Shown here piece after piece: positions 1 to 17,091 of a DNA stretch of 64,000 nucleotides. Position 1 is the first letter of the stretch. Every line of letters begins with the position of its first letter. This DNA comes from Acorus gramineus (Eukaryota; Streptophyta; Magnoliopsida; Acorales; Acoraceae). A model generated the notes under the pieces. It was given only the letters and a program-made list of their open reading frames with translations, did not search any database and was not told the DNA's origin. The position numbers and the translations under genes were made by a program. The stretch is taken from assembly GCA_030737835.1 (NCBI GenBank), contig JAUJYN010000012.1, forward strand, positions 8,493,003 through 8,557,002, in the 5' to 3' direction.

Positions 1-2
1 GG

Positions 3-994
3 GTTGGGAATAGCAAGCCTGAGCTCTGGTCGAACGCGTTCTTCAAAGGCTTTCGATACGGCCACCTATCGTCGAGTGTGACCGAGCTGTTTGAGGACTG
101 GATACCTGTGAAAGAACAGTCATCGGTGGTCCAAATCATCGACATCGTGCGGTGCAAGATAATGGAGACAATACACTTACGCCGTGAGAGCTCGATGAAT
201 TGGATGGAGACTGCGCTCACCCCCTCAGCGGAGCAGAAGCTACAGCGCGAGATCGCCAAGTCCCGCTCGATCAACGTGACGTGCCTCGCGGAGAACGTGT
301 TCCAGGTTTGAATCCTAATCTTAAATCATTCAGATATAGATAGTAATGTTCTATATAATTTATCGAAATATATATACCTCGTTAATATGAATATATGACG
401 TTAATGAAGCATGTATGATTGAAATTGTGACCGGAAAAGGAACATAATACAACACTCATAATTTTACTATATATGTTGGATTCAAATTTTTTTTTAGTAC
501 AGACACATTGCTGGATATGCTATCATATCCACACTCTGGATATCGAGTACTTTTCAGATAACTGACAGACTTAATTCTAGGTCCGCGAGGGCGACGAGGC
601 CGTCAACGCGGTCAACTTGGAGACCTGGGACTGCACGTGCCGGAGGTGGAAGGCGACGGGCCTGCCGTGCAAGCACGCGATCGCGGTGGTCGACCGCACA
701 GGCGCGAACGCTTACGAGTTCTGCTCGAAGTACCTGACAATGCAGTGCTACCGTCTGACGTACTCGTCCTCCTTGAATCCAATCCCGGACGTGGGTCGGC
801 CGGTTTGCCCCGACCCGGTCCACGGGAAGTCATCCCTCTTGTCCCGGGCGCGGAGGTTGCCAGGGAGGCCGAAGGGGAAGCCGACGGAACCGAAGAAGAC
901 GAGCACAAGAAAGATCAGGTGCAGTGTCTGTAATGAAGTTGGGCATAACAAGGCGACTTGCAAGGCGTCGCCGGCGACTCCGACGTCTGAGTGA
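3..994 (+). CDS. MUSTANG/MuDR-type transposase, C-terminal part (partial)
   Basis: C-terminal half of a Mutator-like (MULE) transposase; the 5' part lies outside the window. The frame is open from base 3. Exons 3-305 and 581-994 are joined in phase 0 through a GT-AG intron. The first exon holds the end of the catalytic region (a WSNAFF...YGHLSSS stretch). The second carries a SWIM zinc finger (CTC...PCKHAIAV) followed by a CCHC zinc knuckle (CSVCNEVGHNKATC), and ends at a TGA at 992-994. The wording around the SWIM finger and the following YRLTY/NPIPDVGRP stretch fits the MUSTANG (MUG) branch, whose members are domesticated host genes without TIRs, better than active mudrA; this is recalled family knowledge. 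No stop or frameshift is visible in the part seen. Whether it is a host gene or an element cannot be decided without the upstream sequence. Confidence 0.82.
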
Positions 995-1977
995 AGGTTT
1001 CTGAGGGAGTGTAGTCTGTATTATGGGTTAGTTTAGTCTGTCTGAGAATGGAATTAGGTGTTATATGATTGTTCTCTTATGTGGTATTGTGTTTTAATTC
1101 TGGACGGATAGAATTAACAGTATGACTTTTGTCTCTGAAGTTATTATGCAATGTCATGTTAAGCTGTTTTTAGATGTAAAATGTGATTTTTGTCTCATAT
1201 TCTACTATCATGTTTGTTGCGGCTGAAATTTATAGATTATAACTTTTTTAATAAGCGATAGACATGTTTATTGTAACTGTTTAAAAACAGAAGTAGCAGT
1301 AGATGTTTGTTCAATAAGTTGTAAAACAGTTTTTTGTTAGAACTCTAATAAATTGAGTGACAAATGAATTTACAAAAAAAAAATTATAATGTATTTTTTG
1401 TAATAGTAAAAAAATTGAGAAGATGAAAGGTGGTTTAGTGACTTTTTATGTAATAGTAAAAAAAATAGATACACGTAATATTAGAAAGAAAAAAAAAAGA
1501 TTATGGACACAAATGTCCAACATAAAAAAATTTAGTACATTTTATAAGTTATAATCTCAAAAGCATCCCTTTCATAGTTTAGATATTATAACTTTTGAAA
1601 ATTGTTTTTAACTTAAATAAATTCCAATAAATTTTAAAAAAACATGCAACTAAATTCCAATAAATTTTAAAAAAACATGCAACAACTGTTTATTTTAAGT
1701 TAAAAGCTAAATTTTAACAAACATGTACTACATCTTATTCTATGGAGAAATAAAGTCTCACTTGTGTGAAAGTTGAATTCTAGTATGTTTTGTATATGTT
1801 TGTTCTGTATGGCCTTCTCTGAATGTAACTGACATGGATTGTTGAACTTTTCTCTTTGTATATATAAGAAGCATAGATGGAATACACTGATTTGCAAGCC
1901 AGGGAGAAAAAAAAGTTGCTTCAACATTCAATATTTATGCTCATATATTTTCACAGTTTGTAAGAAAACAAAAGGAA
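995..1977. other. intergenic, AT-rich
   Basis: No coding signal is visible. The stretch lies between the converging ends of the transposase gene (plus) and PnsB3 (minus), so it must hold both 3' untranslated regions. It contains a 33-bp unit repeated twice in tandem at about 1619-1684 and many A/T runs. Confidence 0.6.
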
Positions 1978-4900
1978 TCACTTCTTCCACTGTGGGAGAC
2001 GCTGAACGGTGACCTGAAAAAACAAGAAAAGATTTTGAGATAAACTCCCAGCAAACTTGCGCTTTACTTCACATTGATTTCTACAAGGACGATGTTACAT
2101 GCAGTCTTATATAAAATCTCGTGTGAAGTCTTATTTGTTTGACGACTTGCGGTTTTTCATTTGAGTAAATCGAGCACATAATACACTTCATGAAATATAC
2201 AATTTGAAATAAGAAGCATCTAAGTTTATATGAGATTGTCGCTGACATTATTTTCTATCTATGATCTATGATTAGGCAACATTGACGGATGAAGTGAACA
2301 GAAGAGAATTTACAACATACCGTGCCTGAATTTTCCTTGTTACCGACTATGGTCTGACAAGCGAGTCTCCAGGATTCAGGTTTCTGCAATGCAAAACCAG
2401 ACAGTAAGGGTTCGTGATGCCACCTGATGTAGATGAACTTCTATGAGTAGAACAGATAGAAGACTAGAGAGGCTAATAATTAGATAACATTCATATACAT
2501 GCCTTCTTCAGATACCGCATCTCAGTTGCTGTTCTTTCACTCAGAAGATCCATGCCATCGATAATCTGCACTCAAAATACTAATGCTTTGAAGAAAAAGA
2601 GAGAAGCAAGGAGTACTAAAATCTTGGAGAAACCTAATGCCTACTTAAGCCTACAAAAAACTAGTATAAACTTTGATCAACCAGATTTCACATAGTTTTG
2701 AAATTTAATTTTACTTGTTTCAATCATGGTAGCAGTTGCTGGACCACTGGATTAGAGATCTATGAAGCCCAATAAGCTGGATTCTTGGGCAGGTTGTCTG
2801 TACTTCAAAATGGTGTTATTGTACAACAATTTGAACTCAGTAGCCATTGGTCTTTTACCATAAAAATAATAAAGATGTAAATAATAGATGGTCATGGAGA
2901 GAGAATAGACAAACTAATGATAGATTTTTAGATTCAAATAATTTGAACAAATCAAACTTCATCTCATATATTAAATTTTTCAAATTTTACCAAAATATTT
3001 AAATTCACCCAACCCAACATTGAAAACTCAACCCAAATCCGTCCAAAAATCAAGCTGAGTCAAATAAGATCAAGACTGGGCAGGCTCAATCTACCCAACC
3101 CACCCTTAGATTGTGTTTGGTTGCACGATTACAAAACTGATTTTAAACAAAAAATTGAATTTAAAACTGTCAAACTGATTTTGCAGGAACTAAGGTTTTG
3201 AACATTTTTTCATATAAATCTATCTGCAATTTGGCCCCAATTTCTTCTTTGTTTAGAAACGGATTTAAAAAAAGTTGCTTCCTGCAAACTCAAAAATTGT
3301 CCAAACCCATTTTTAAATAGTGCCTTAGTAACATGTCAACTCCTAAATATGCACATATTTTATTCGCCCATAAATTAAAATAGAATAATGATTCTCAAGT
3401 CCCATCTTATAAGCCCCATTGTGAGCCCCATGAGGTGGCAATAGGACATTACCTATTATGATTTTTACTTGATAACTACCTCAACATGTATCCATATGAT
3501 CATAGAGTATCATTTAATTATGAAAATTCTGTATTTCTTCACCATTAATTGATTCTGAAAATCATGCAGCAATATTAATCGATATTTGAATTTCGAACTA
3601 ATTTTATTTATGAAGAACACGTGGAAATAGATTTGAAATTCTATTTTTGAGGTTTTGGAAGACACAAAATCGTTTTTTTTTTATTTGGATCTCACCTCAA
3701 TGTCTCTCAGATCATGTTCGATATTATCGGATTTGTAATCAAATTGTGTTTTCCCTTTTGTTTTAAATGTTTAAACATGAATTTTTTTCATGTATTGAAT
3801 GTCATTTTTCATAGTTTGATTTGTTTTTGTCTCAATATCTAAATATAACACTCGATACTGTTACATTTTATATATGGGTAGTTTGTTTGATGTTACTGCT
3901 ACATTATTGACAATGTAAATAATCATTTTTCAAATATATGTTATTTTTGTTACATTCGTAAATACAACAGTCAACTGCATGCATGTACTGATTTATATTT
4001 GTTACATTCATAAATGTAACAGTGAACTATAAGCAAATTGCATGGAATGTAAAACATTTAAGTAAATGTAAATGTAATAGTTTTTATAAAAATATAACAA
4101 ATAGTTCATGTAATATTTGTTAAATATAACTCACAACAAAAAAAAATGTTTGATATTTTCTATAAAATGTAACTGATTATTGAAGAGAAAATCTGTTTTT
4201 AAATTGTTTAAACCTTGCACGGAATGGAAAACATTTATGTTTATATAAATGTAACGATGCTTGTGTAAATGTAACAAGGGATGCAAACATTTAGGAAATG
4301 TATTTGCATTGTGTGAGATGCATCTCATTTATAAAAATTAAAAAGATGTTTGTCAAATGCTATTTCAATTAATAACATTCATAAAAAAAAATTGTGTATA
4401 ATACGAATGTAATTTTAAAAAAAAAAGTAGGCTGTTTAAAGGATTTTGACGAAAAATAATTTAAGTAAGTTTTAGTGTAATTTAGATAAGTTTTTTGTGT
4501 AACCGAAATAGAAAATTCAGTTACTAGATAAGGATTTCAAAATTCAAATTTTGAAATATATAAATTTTAGAGTAAACGTGAAGAATTAGTAACTGATTAA
4601 AGAAAAAAAAAAGGCGATTTGAGTTAATGGGCCATATTTTTAATGAAGGGGGATTTGGGTTAATGAGACAGATTTGTATTTTACAATTTTATCATTTTTG
4701 AAAAATCAATAAACCAACTAATGAGATGATGACACTTCATAGGGCTTGTGAATGAAGCTTATATTTTAGGGCCTGGGAAACATGACTGATTAAAATATTA
4801 ACCATGACTAATAATTTTTATTTTTCACAAAAAAAAAGAAAAAAAAGCAATGACAACAGTAAGTAGTGTGTGCAAAACAGGATAAGTTATACCTCCACAA

Positions 4901-5378
4901 TGCACGTGCCGCAACTCCCACCCCCACCACAATTCATCACCTTCCCCTGCCATTATCATTACCCCCCAAAAACACCAACTTTAGTACCAATAATAATAAA
5001 AAAAAAAAACCACCATGAAAGCTCGAACTCACATACGCCCCGTAAAGCTCGATCTTGTTCTCCGTCATCAAATTCCTTAACACCTTCTCCCCGCTCTTCA
5101 CCGACAATCTCTGTTTTTCGTACGTATTTTCCAGTCCCGGTTTCGGCTGTCGCAATTCATTTCATTTTTTTTAAAATAAAAAAAAAAGAAAAAGAAAAAC
5201 AAATTGCGGTATTGGAATCTTTAGGGCTTTCGAGAATGAAATATCGAAACGGTACCGAAACGAATTCGAGCTCGATTTCGGGCGGCGCCGCCTTGTCGGG
5301 GTTGGAGGCGTTGGCGGCGTGTCGGGTCGGGCGGCGTGTCGGTTGGAGTGGTAGCGTGAGAAAATTTAGGGCGGACAT
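1978..5378 (-). CDS. PNSB3: PnsB3/NDF4, ferredoxin-like subunit of chloroplast NDH subcomplex B
   Basis: Subunit of the photosynthetic NDH complex (thylakoid, cyclic electron flow around photosystem I). Six exons on the minus strand: 5378-5256, 5146-5033, 4946-4893, 2565-2503, 2383-2321 and 2013-1978, giving 150 residues; all junctions are phase 0. Residues 1-33 are rich in T, R, A and P and look like a short plastid transit peptide. The mature part starts at PEIELEF. The third exon is only 18 codons and holds the iron-sulphur loop MNCGGGGSCGTC; a further Cys lies in RLACQTIVGNK, and the protein ends in VQRLPQWKK, all as known for this family. The start at 5378 is the only in-frame Met before the conserved core. 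Intron 3 is 2.3 kb because of a transposon. Intron 4 (2502-2384) needs a GC donor (AAG|GCATGT). The protein is shorter than the about 200-residue Arabidopsis form, mainly at the N-terminus. Confidence 0.9.
3393..4785. mobile_element. 1.4-kb TIR element inside PnsB3 intron 3
   Basis: The ends form imperfect inverted repeats of about 60 bp: ATAAGCCCCATTGTGAGCCC near 3409 matches the reverse complement of the stretch at about 4720-4770. The inside is AT-rich with many short TGTAAC/GTTACA motifs and no coding capacity, so it is a non-autonomous DNA transposon. A diverged relative with similar ends lies at about 52525-54405. Exact ends are uncertain by about 10 bp. Neither splice site of the host intron is disturbed. 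Confidence 0.65.
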
Positions 5379-8300
5379 TTTGGGGTTTATTATTTTTTCG
5401 CGGTTTCGAATCTTTTTTGGATTTGGAGAAGACGAGGGGGCGGTGAGGGTGTTTTTTGTAATTTTGGTGGAGTCTTGCGTGTGGCTGTTAAGGATTTGGG
5501 CTTACGTGTGCGTTTGTGGACCGTCCGATGGGTGTGTTCTACACAGGTCTCGTGAGTTCGGATGACTATGTGAATAATAAGACTGGGTGGAGTTATTTGT
5601 CATGATCCAAAATAACGATTAAGAGTCTATTTTGACAATGCAGTATGAGAGCCTGTGTTTGAAAACTCACCCCGCGATCTGAAAAGCGTTTGTTTCAGGG
5701 CGTTTAAAAACTCACCCAAAAATACACATGGAATGCCACCACCGATGTCCAATGTAGAAACTACATGTGTTGTTTGTTTATCACCCCGCATCCGCCAACG
5801 CCACCATCGATAGATAGCGCCTGCCCTGATAATTGTATTTTTTGGTAAAGCCCTAGGTGAACTTTTAGAGTATATTGTTCTTAAATATTATGTTATTTTA
5901 AGTTACAAATGTTATAAATTACAAATACAACATTGTACAATTATTAAAATTAAAACCTCTTAAATAAAAATTTCTTGTAACAACATTAGAAAACACATAA
6001 ATATCCATGCAAAATTATATTCGTACTAAGATCAATCAAATAAAAAGGTACAATAGCAAAAAAATAATTAATCAAATAAATATCACTTGAAAATTATTCT
6101 TCTCGCATTTTGAGCAGCAAAAGTCTTTAGAAAAATTGATATCATTCTTTCTTATAGGACAGTTTTTTTACTAATAAGTCTCTTAAATTTTGATCAATGC
6201 TTATCCAATTTCCTAGATCATAGATGTTTGAAGAAAATTTTCCATATTTTTCAGTCAAATCTTCAGTTTCATAATTTTCTTGACTATTTTTTTTTTTCAT
6301 TTCCATTATTATGTTCTTCATTCACATGTTTTTCAAAATTATGTTTATTCATATTTTCTTCATTTTTTTTTTCTTTATCATTATTTCCAATCATATTATC
6401 TCCATTCGGAGATTTTAATGGGAGTAGAGTTTTGGGGATTTTAATGGGGATGGTTGGAGAAAAATTGCCTGGGATGATCCAGCGGAAAAAAAAAAAAGAA
6501 GCTTGGGAGAGGAATCGATTGGTTGGGTTTTGGGTACTTGGGGTGTATTTTGTTGAGCCTGGGCCTTGGTGTGTGAAATGAGTATGCAAGAGTGAAAAGT
6601 CCAGCAGCCATGCAATTACCTTAATATTTTTTTTTCATAGGCTTATATTGTATGGGTACAGCAGGGTTGGGGGCCCTAGGCAGTGGCTTGGTGGCCTCTG
6701 CTTAGGGCCAGACCTGTGGCGACAGAACGCATTACACGGTATCAAACACTACCTAAGACTTTCTTTCGTGTGGACATAGAATCTCCCACCAACCAACTCT
6801 TTATCCACACTAACTAATTTTTTTTTTGAGATAATAGCAGGAGGGGGAGGAATGGGAGGAAGGTGGCAGGAAGATGAAAGAGGCCAGAGAGGGAGGAGAC
6901 AGAAAGAAAGAGAGATTTGGGAAAGGGATAAATGGTATAGTGATTTTTGAGCTTGCAAATAGACGCATAAACTCTTTGGCTCCCCCCCCCCTTCCCTCTC
7001 CTCCTCTGCTCGATGCCCGCCTCTACTCTGCTCTGATTTCGCTCTCCTCCCCCCCCCTAGCCTCCTTTGGCATCATCCTCCCTCCACCTCCCGCCACACT
7101 CTTCTATTTCTTTATCTTCCTCTCTCTCTCCTCCTTCCCGTCAATCAATTTTTTTTTTTTGTTGGTTAGAGTACATGTTCCCAAAGTTTAAATCATCTAT
7201 TTGTTTTTCTATGTTTGTATTTTGACTTTCACTGTGAGATTATCACATCATCATAGTTAAAATCATAAGTTTACAAATATTATGTAAACTTGAAAAAAAT
7301 AAGACAGTTGCACATGAATATAAAACCTAAAATTTTTTTTTTCACTTAATGCATTTAAAACCATATGATTTTAATAATGTGATATGATAATACCACATTG
7401 AGATGCAAATATAAAAACAAACAAGAATACTAAAAAAAATAATGATGATGATTGAATAAAAAAAAAACTATTTCAATAGGTGTCTATATTATAATAACAA
7501 TATATCTTGGGGATGAGCGTTTGGATGTGAGCTGAAGCACTAAAATTTTTATAATCTTGTGTTTCAAATCAGTTTTTGAAAAGCGTTGTTTTATTGGTTT
7601 TTCAACCGCAAGATTTTTTTGCTTAAAAACAAAAAATGGTTATTTGAAAAGCTAAATGCTGAAAATGTGTTTGAATCCGAGTTTGAGAATTTTTAACTTT
7701 TCAAATGTAAAATCTACTTAAATTAAGATCTAACCGGAGCCTAAGTTTCGCATTCAAATGGGGAAACATTTGAAAAATGTCAGGGGTAACTTTTTGAAAT
7801 CCTAACGCATTTTGATTATTATTCTAAAATGTATATTTATCTAATATAGTTTACATTATTATATATATATATATTCAAATGAAGAATGAGTTATTTTTAT
7901 AACGATGGATTACACTTTATCTTTCTATAAAATATCTAAATATTAATTTTTTAATTAATGAAGGACAAGATTTTTTTTTTTTTTTTTGCGCGCGCTTTTA
8001 GTAGTGGGGAGATCCTCATCCAAATACTCATTTCAATTAAGTGATATCACATGTTTACTTTATCATTAATTAAAGACCATATATATGATAATTAAAGGTT
8101 AAAAAATATCATTATGTCTCTTGTGGAGAGGTCCACAAATGGACCTACATGTCTACTGTTAATCTGTTGCAATATAAACTAATACATGTGACATGTGACT
8201 TGTTTACATGCCTAATACGTATAATTATTAGATCACCATCTGTCTCATTAGTAATATAATTTATTCTAAAATACAATTATCCAACTTAAACGCAATTTTG

Positions 8301-8440
8301 TGCAAGGCCTTTCCAACATGGGGATTCAGTGTAACAGCTATTTGTGGTGAATAAAATAAAAGTTCTTTTAGAATTATCTTAATCACTCTATAATAGTCTC
8401 CTTTACAACGACGTGCATGCTTATATTTGGAGTTCAAATT
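5379..8440. other. intergenic, PnsB3 upstream region and low-complexity DNA
   Basis: The first 200-300 bases hold the minus-strand promoter and leader of PnsB3. The rest has no convincing gene. It has long T, A and C runs (for example nine or more C near 6983 and 7050), purine-rich DNA near 6840-6920, and CT-rich DNA at 6980-7140. A segment near 6655-6715, reading GGGGGCCCTAGGCAGTGG on the plus strand, resembles the reverse complement of the start of the repeat at 27600, so it is probably a fragment of the same dispersed repeat. Open frames here are low-complexity artefacts. Confidence 0.5.
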
Positions 8441-8707
8441 CACTTAGGTCTGACTTCGATCAGTCCGTTAGTATTAAACTGCACAACTTATGAATCGAAT
8501 TACACAGCTTATGATTCAAACTGCACAGTCAATTGTTTGGTACAAGTGTCGGTCTCATGTTGATGGTATTGATCAAACCTAAGCTTGACTGGATCTAATA
8601 GAAGAGTGACACATGTACTAAATAATTGGTTGTACAGTTTAAAGTTGTGTAAATTCATAAGCTGTGTAGTTCGATACTGACGATCGAAGCCAGTCCTGAC
8701 TAGATCC
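8441..8707. mobile_element. fold-back MITE
   Basis: About 267 bp in which the two halves are near-perfect reverse complements. The left arm has CTTCGATCAG, AACTGCACAACTTATGAAT and a CACAGCTTATGA repeat. The right arm gives CTTCGATCGTCAGTATCGAACTACACAGCTTATGAAT when reversed (given here in pieces of interest only). It has no coding capacity. The single-strand form would fold into a long hairpin, typical of a small non-autonomous DNA element. The superfamily was not determined. Confidence 0.65.
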
Positions 8708-8715
8708 AAACCCTT

Positions 8716-9465
8716 TATTTATTTATTTTGTAAATGAAATGGTAGACAAGCTATTTCTTTTCATTAAGATAAAAGAAGTACAACTCGAAAAGAGAAAAAA
8801 GAAACAAGCAAAATAAACCTAGGCATGAGGAAGAAAAGAGATTAAGAGGCGAAATCGATTTCCCTCCCACCTATAAGAACTGCCTTAGAAAGCCATGATC
8901 GAAGATCGTTGCACCCTTACTGCAGATGTCCCTGCACAAAAGCATCCCTAAGCCACAATGAAACCTATCGTGTTCTCCCAAATGCCATCTGCTACGACTA
9001 TCGAGCCCCCAAACAAGGCCTATTATTTCCCAATCCTTAAGGCCCAAAGACACGTCTGGAAAAGGAACTTGAATACCTTGTCGCAGGTGGTCCGCCCACT
9101 GTGAGAGGGTAAGACCAGCCTCCCATAACTGCTCGAGGGAGCTGAAAACTACCCGCCTCCCTAGTGCCCTCCCCAGGTTGTCCTAAACCTCCAAGGCCAT
9201 CTCGCAATCACAAAATATATGCGCTACGATCTCCATCCCCCCTCCACAAAGTGTACAAAGAGGGGAGTCCCACGGGCACTACTGTGCTCTATGCACCTTC
9301 GTAAGGAGCCGCCCTTGAAATAATAACCACTGAAAACAACGCACTTTCAGGGGATTTTAAGACTCCATAGAGCTTGAGTTTCTTGTGCTAAACCGACATC
9401 AAAAGTGGGATTGTAACCGTCAAAATCCTTTATATCTCATATATCTTGTGACTGTTAAAGAATGT
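8716..9465 (-). pseudogene. degenerate LINE-1 fragment (reverse-transcriptase C-terminal zinc-binding region and 3' end)
   Basis: Read on the minus strand, this encodes the end of a plant LINE ORF2. First comes a stretch like DGYNPTFDVG and LWSLKIP, then a zinc-binding reverse-transcriptase-associated motif around PLCTLCGGGMEIVAHIFCDCEMALE (its Cys-x2-Cys and His/Cys ligands), then a 3' untranslated region. The latter has the CGAGTTGTACTTC...TTAATGAAAAG arrangement common in plant LINEs and ends in a short TTTACAAAATAAATAAATAAA-like tail. Several in-frame stops (for example KIP*KC and LEV*DN) and frame changes show it is dead. It is 5'-truncated, as usual for LINE insertions. A (TAA)n microsatellite at 9478-9503 lies next to it. 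Confidence 0.75.
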
Positions 9466-10070
9466 CTTCACTATAAAATAATAATAATAATAATAATAAT
9501 AATCATGATCAAACAAAAAAAAATTATATTTATATTTTTTTATAAGTGAATATATACACTTCATTAAAAATAAAACATGTTTGGTTAATTTTAATTTTAT
9601 ATTTTTTTTAAATTAAAACATGTGATGTTGTGTGTGGGATTACATTTAAAAAATATGTGTGAAACTGTTATGTAATTCTACAATATTACATCGATTCCTA
9701 ACATATATGTGAAATGAAGGGATCATAAAATTTAAAATATAACATAAATATATGAAATAAATAATTGACATTTACTGTGATTTATTTTTTAAAACAAATA
9801 ATATCATATCATATTATCTATATATATATATATAATATTATATTATAAACTTTAAACCTTCCACCGGAACCGACCATCCTCCGGTCGTTCAAACGTCTTC
9901 ATCAGCTCGTCCGACACCGTATAAACGGTCGGACCCCTCTCGATCACCCATAAAAAGAAAACCTGAAAAACCCAGAAATCCATATCGAAGCCCTAAATTT
10001 CAGTATAAATCAAACCCTAATCGTTCGAAGAAGAAGAACCTCCGCATTCTGAGAGATCGAGAAAACGAAG
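9466..10070 (+). promoter_or_regulatory. KTN1 upstream region and leader
   Basis: Holds a (TAA)n microsatellite (9478-9503), AT-rich DNA, a TATATATATATA run at about 9821-9833, and then a CT/AAG-rich stretch from about 9850 to the ATG that looks like a transcribed leader. The ATG context is AACGAAGATGTCG. No upstream intron is evident. The transcription start was not determined. Confidence 0.45.
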
Positions 10071-15453
<5,383 letters not shown>

Positions 15454-17091
15454 GAATTCCAAGATTTGTTTTTCTTCTTATCACGGTTTGTTGTATTTTT
15501 TTCACAGTGATTGAGGGATGGGAGGCTTTTCTGATGTAAACTTCATGTCAATTGTTGATTAAAATCAATGACTCCTTGTGCTCATGCAACGTTGAAGCTG
15601 GTTCTTGATTTTTTTGAATCTCCCAATCATCAAGGACTCATGATTTTGTGGTAAGTTTTCAGTTGCATGAAATGTGTAATGATGTTGAGTTTGTTAAGTC
15701 TTGATGTCAAACTATACATGTTCGATTGTTCTTTGATCACTTCATTTTATGTATGACAAATAATCCTGTGTTTCATTTGGTACAGTAAGTTTTTTTTTAT
15801 TTTTTATTTATATATAAGTTTTTTTTTTTTTGTTGAGAAACGTAATAATAAAACTTTTGATGTTTGAGAAAAATACGAATAAAATGTGGATAAAAATTTC
15901 TGAAATGTGAAAAAATTATGATAGTTGATTTGACAAGTGATTTATAAGAGTTGATGACAGTTGATTCGACAATGGACCAACATATTCTTTGGGTGAAATA
16001 ACTGGATTAAGTTTAATTCTACCCCTGTTTAGATACAGAATATGATTTATTCATGGTATGCAGTTATTATAACATAAGTAATTATAAATAAAGATAAAAT
16101 TATTTTGTGTTTGGTTGTGTTTTGAATTATTCTCATTGGGAAACGTGATAATAAATTTTTTGTTATTTAGATAATATGTAAATAAAGTGTGAATAAAGAT
16201 TTATAAAAGGTGAAAAAAATAATGATAGTTGATTTGATGAAGGTGATGACAGTGATTTGATAGTCGACCCACATATTTTTTTAATAAAATAATATAAAAT
16301 AACTTTGAATTAAGGGATTAATTGAAATTCATAAATCACTTCATATTAATTTATACCTGTGTATTCAAATTTCCGAACAACCAAAATCGTGGATTTGTTT
16401 ATAACTGAAATCTATTTGAATAGTTGAATGAAATCTGAATTTTTGATAAATGATTCATGATAAACAGAATCCATTCAAAATGATGACATGTACTGGGGTC
16501 TAAGTGAAATGTTGGGGAATATTTTATGCATTTATTTTTATTAGTATTTTATTTAAGATATTTATTTTATTTGTACTAATGGAAGCAAAATGTATAAATG
16601 TTAACCCATCTTTCAGGTAAACTATTTAATTAGTTAAACAATGTTTAAGATAAAAAATGATGTTCTCCTAATAGATATTTTCTTTGTTGTCAAATATTGT
16701 CAACAATTATGTCAGTTTTACACCCATGACTAGTGCCAATGGGACCTCAAAGTTCAGATAACAACAAAAATGAAAAAATCATTGAATTTTGGAATCCTTT
16801 TATTACTCTTTTCAAAACCACAGCTAAATTGTCCTCTTTCTTATTCATAAAATCAATTCAATTCAGTGACAGTTTGAAGTGGACAAGTCAAAAAATAATG
16901 ACTTGTATGAAAAACTTCAATAGAGAAATCAATAAATGATGTTGCATTTAAGACAAGATGTCACTTCACTGCAAAACAAATGCATTATGTTGTCATTTCC
17001 AGCTCATGTTCAGGAAAACAAAATCGTCAGTTTCTTAGATTGGGCAATTTAGATGGACAAATATATTCTCCTCTACCATACGAAAAAACAA
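15454..17091. other. intergenic with two copies of a dispersed repeat
   Basis: The 3' region of KTN1, then AT-rich DNA. Two related segments, about 15825-15980 and 16130-16270, share a GAGAAACGTAATAATAAA / GGGAAACGTGATAATAAA start, an ATAAAGTGTGAATAAAGATTT-like part and a GATAGTTGATTTGA part. Reverse-complement relatives occur near 22350-22570, 49430-49670 and 59690-59900, so this is a dispersed repeat family. No gene is visible. Confidence 0.5.

Noticed and set aside
4870-5565. 231-codon open frame on the plus strand
   Set aside because: It runs antisense to the first exons of PnsB3, has low-complexity composition and no family resemblance; PnsB3 on the other strand explains the open frame.
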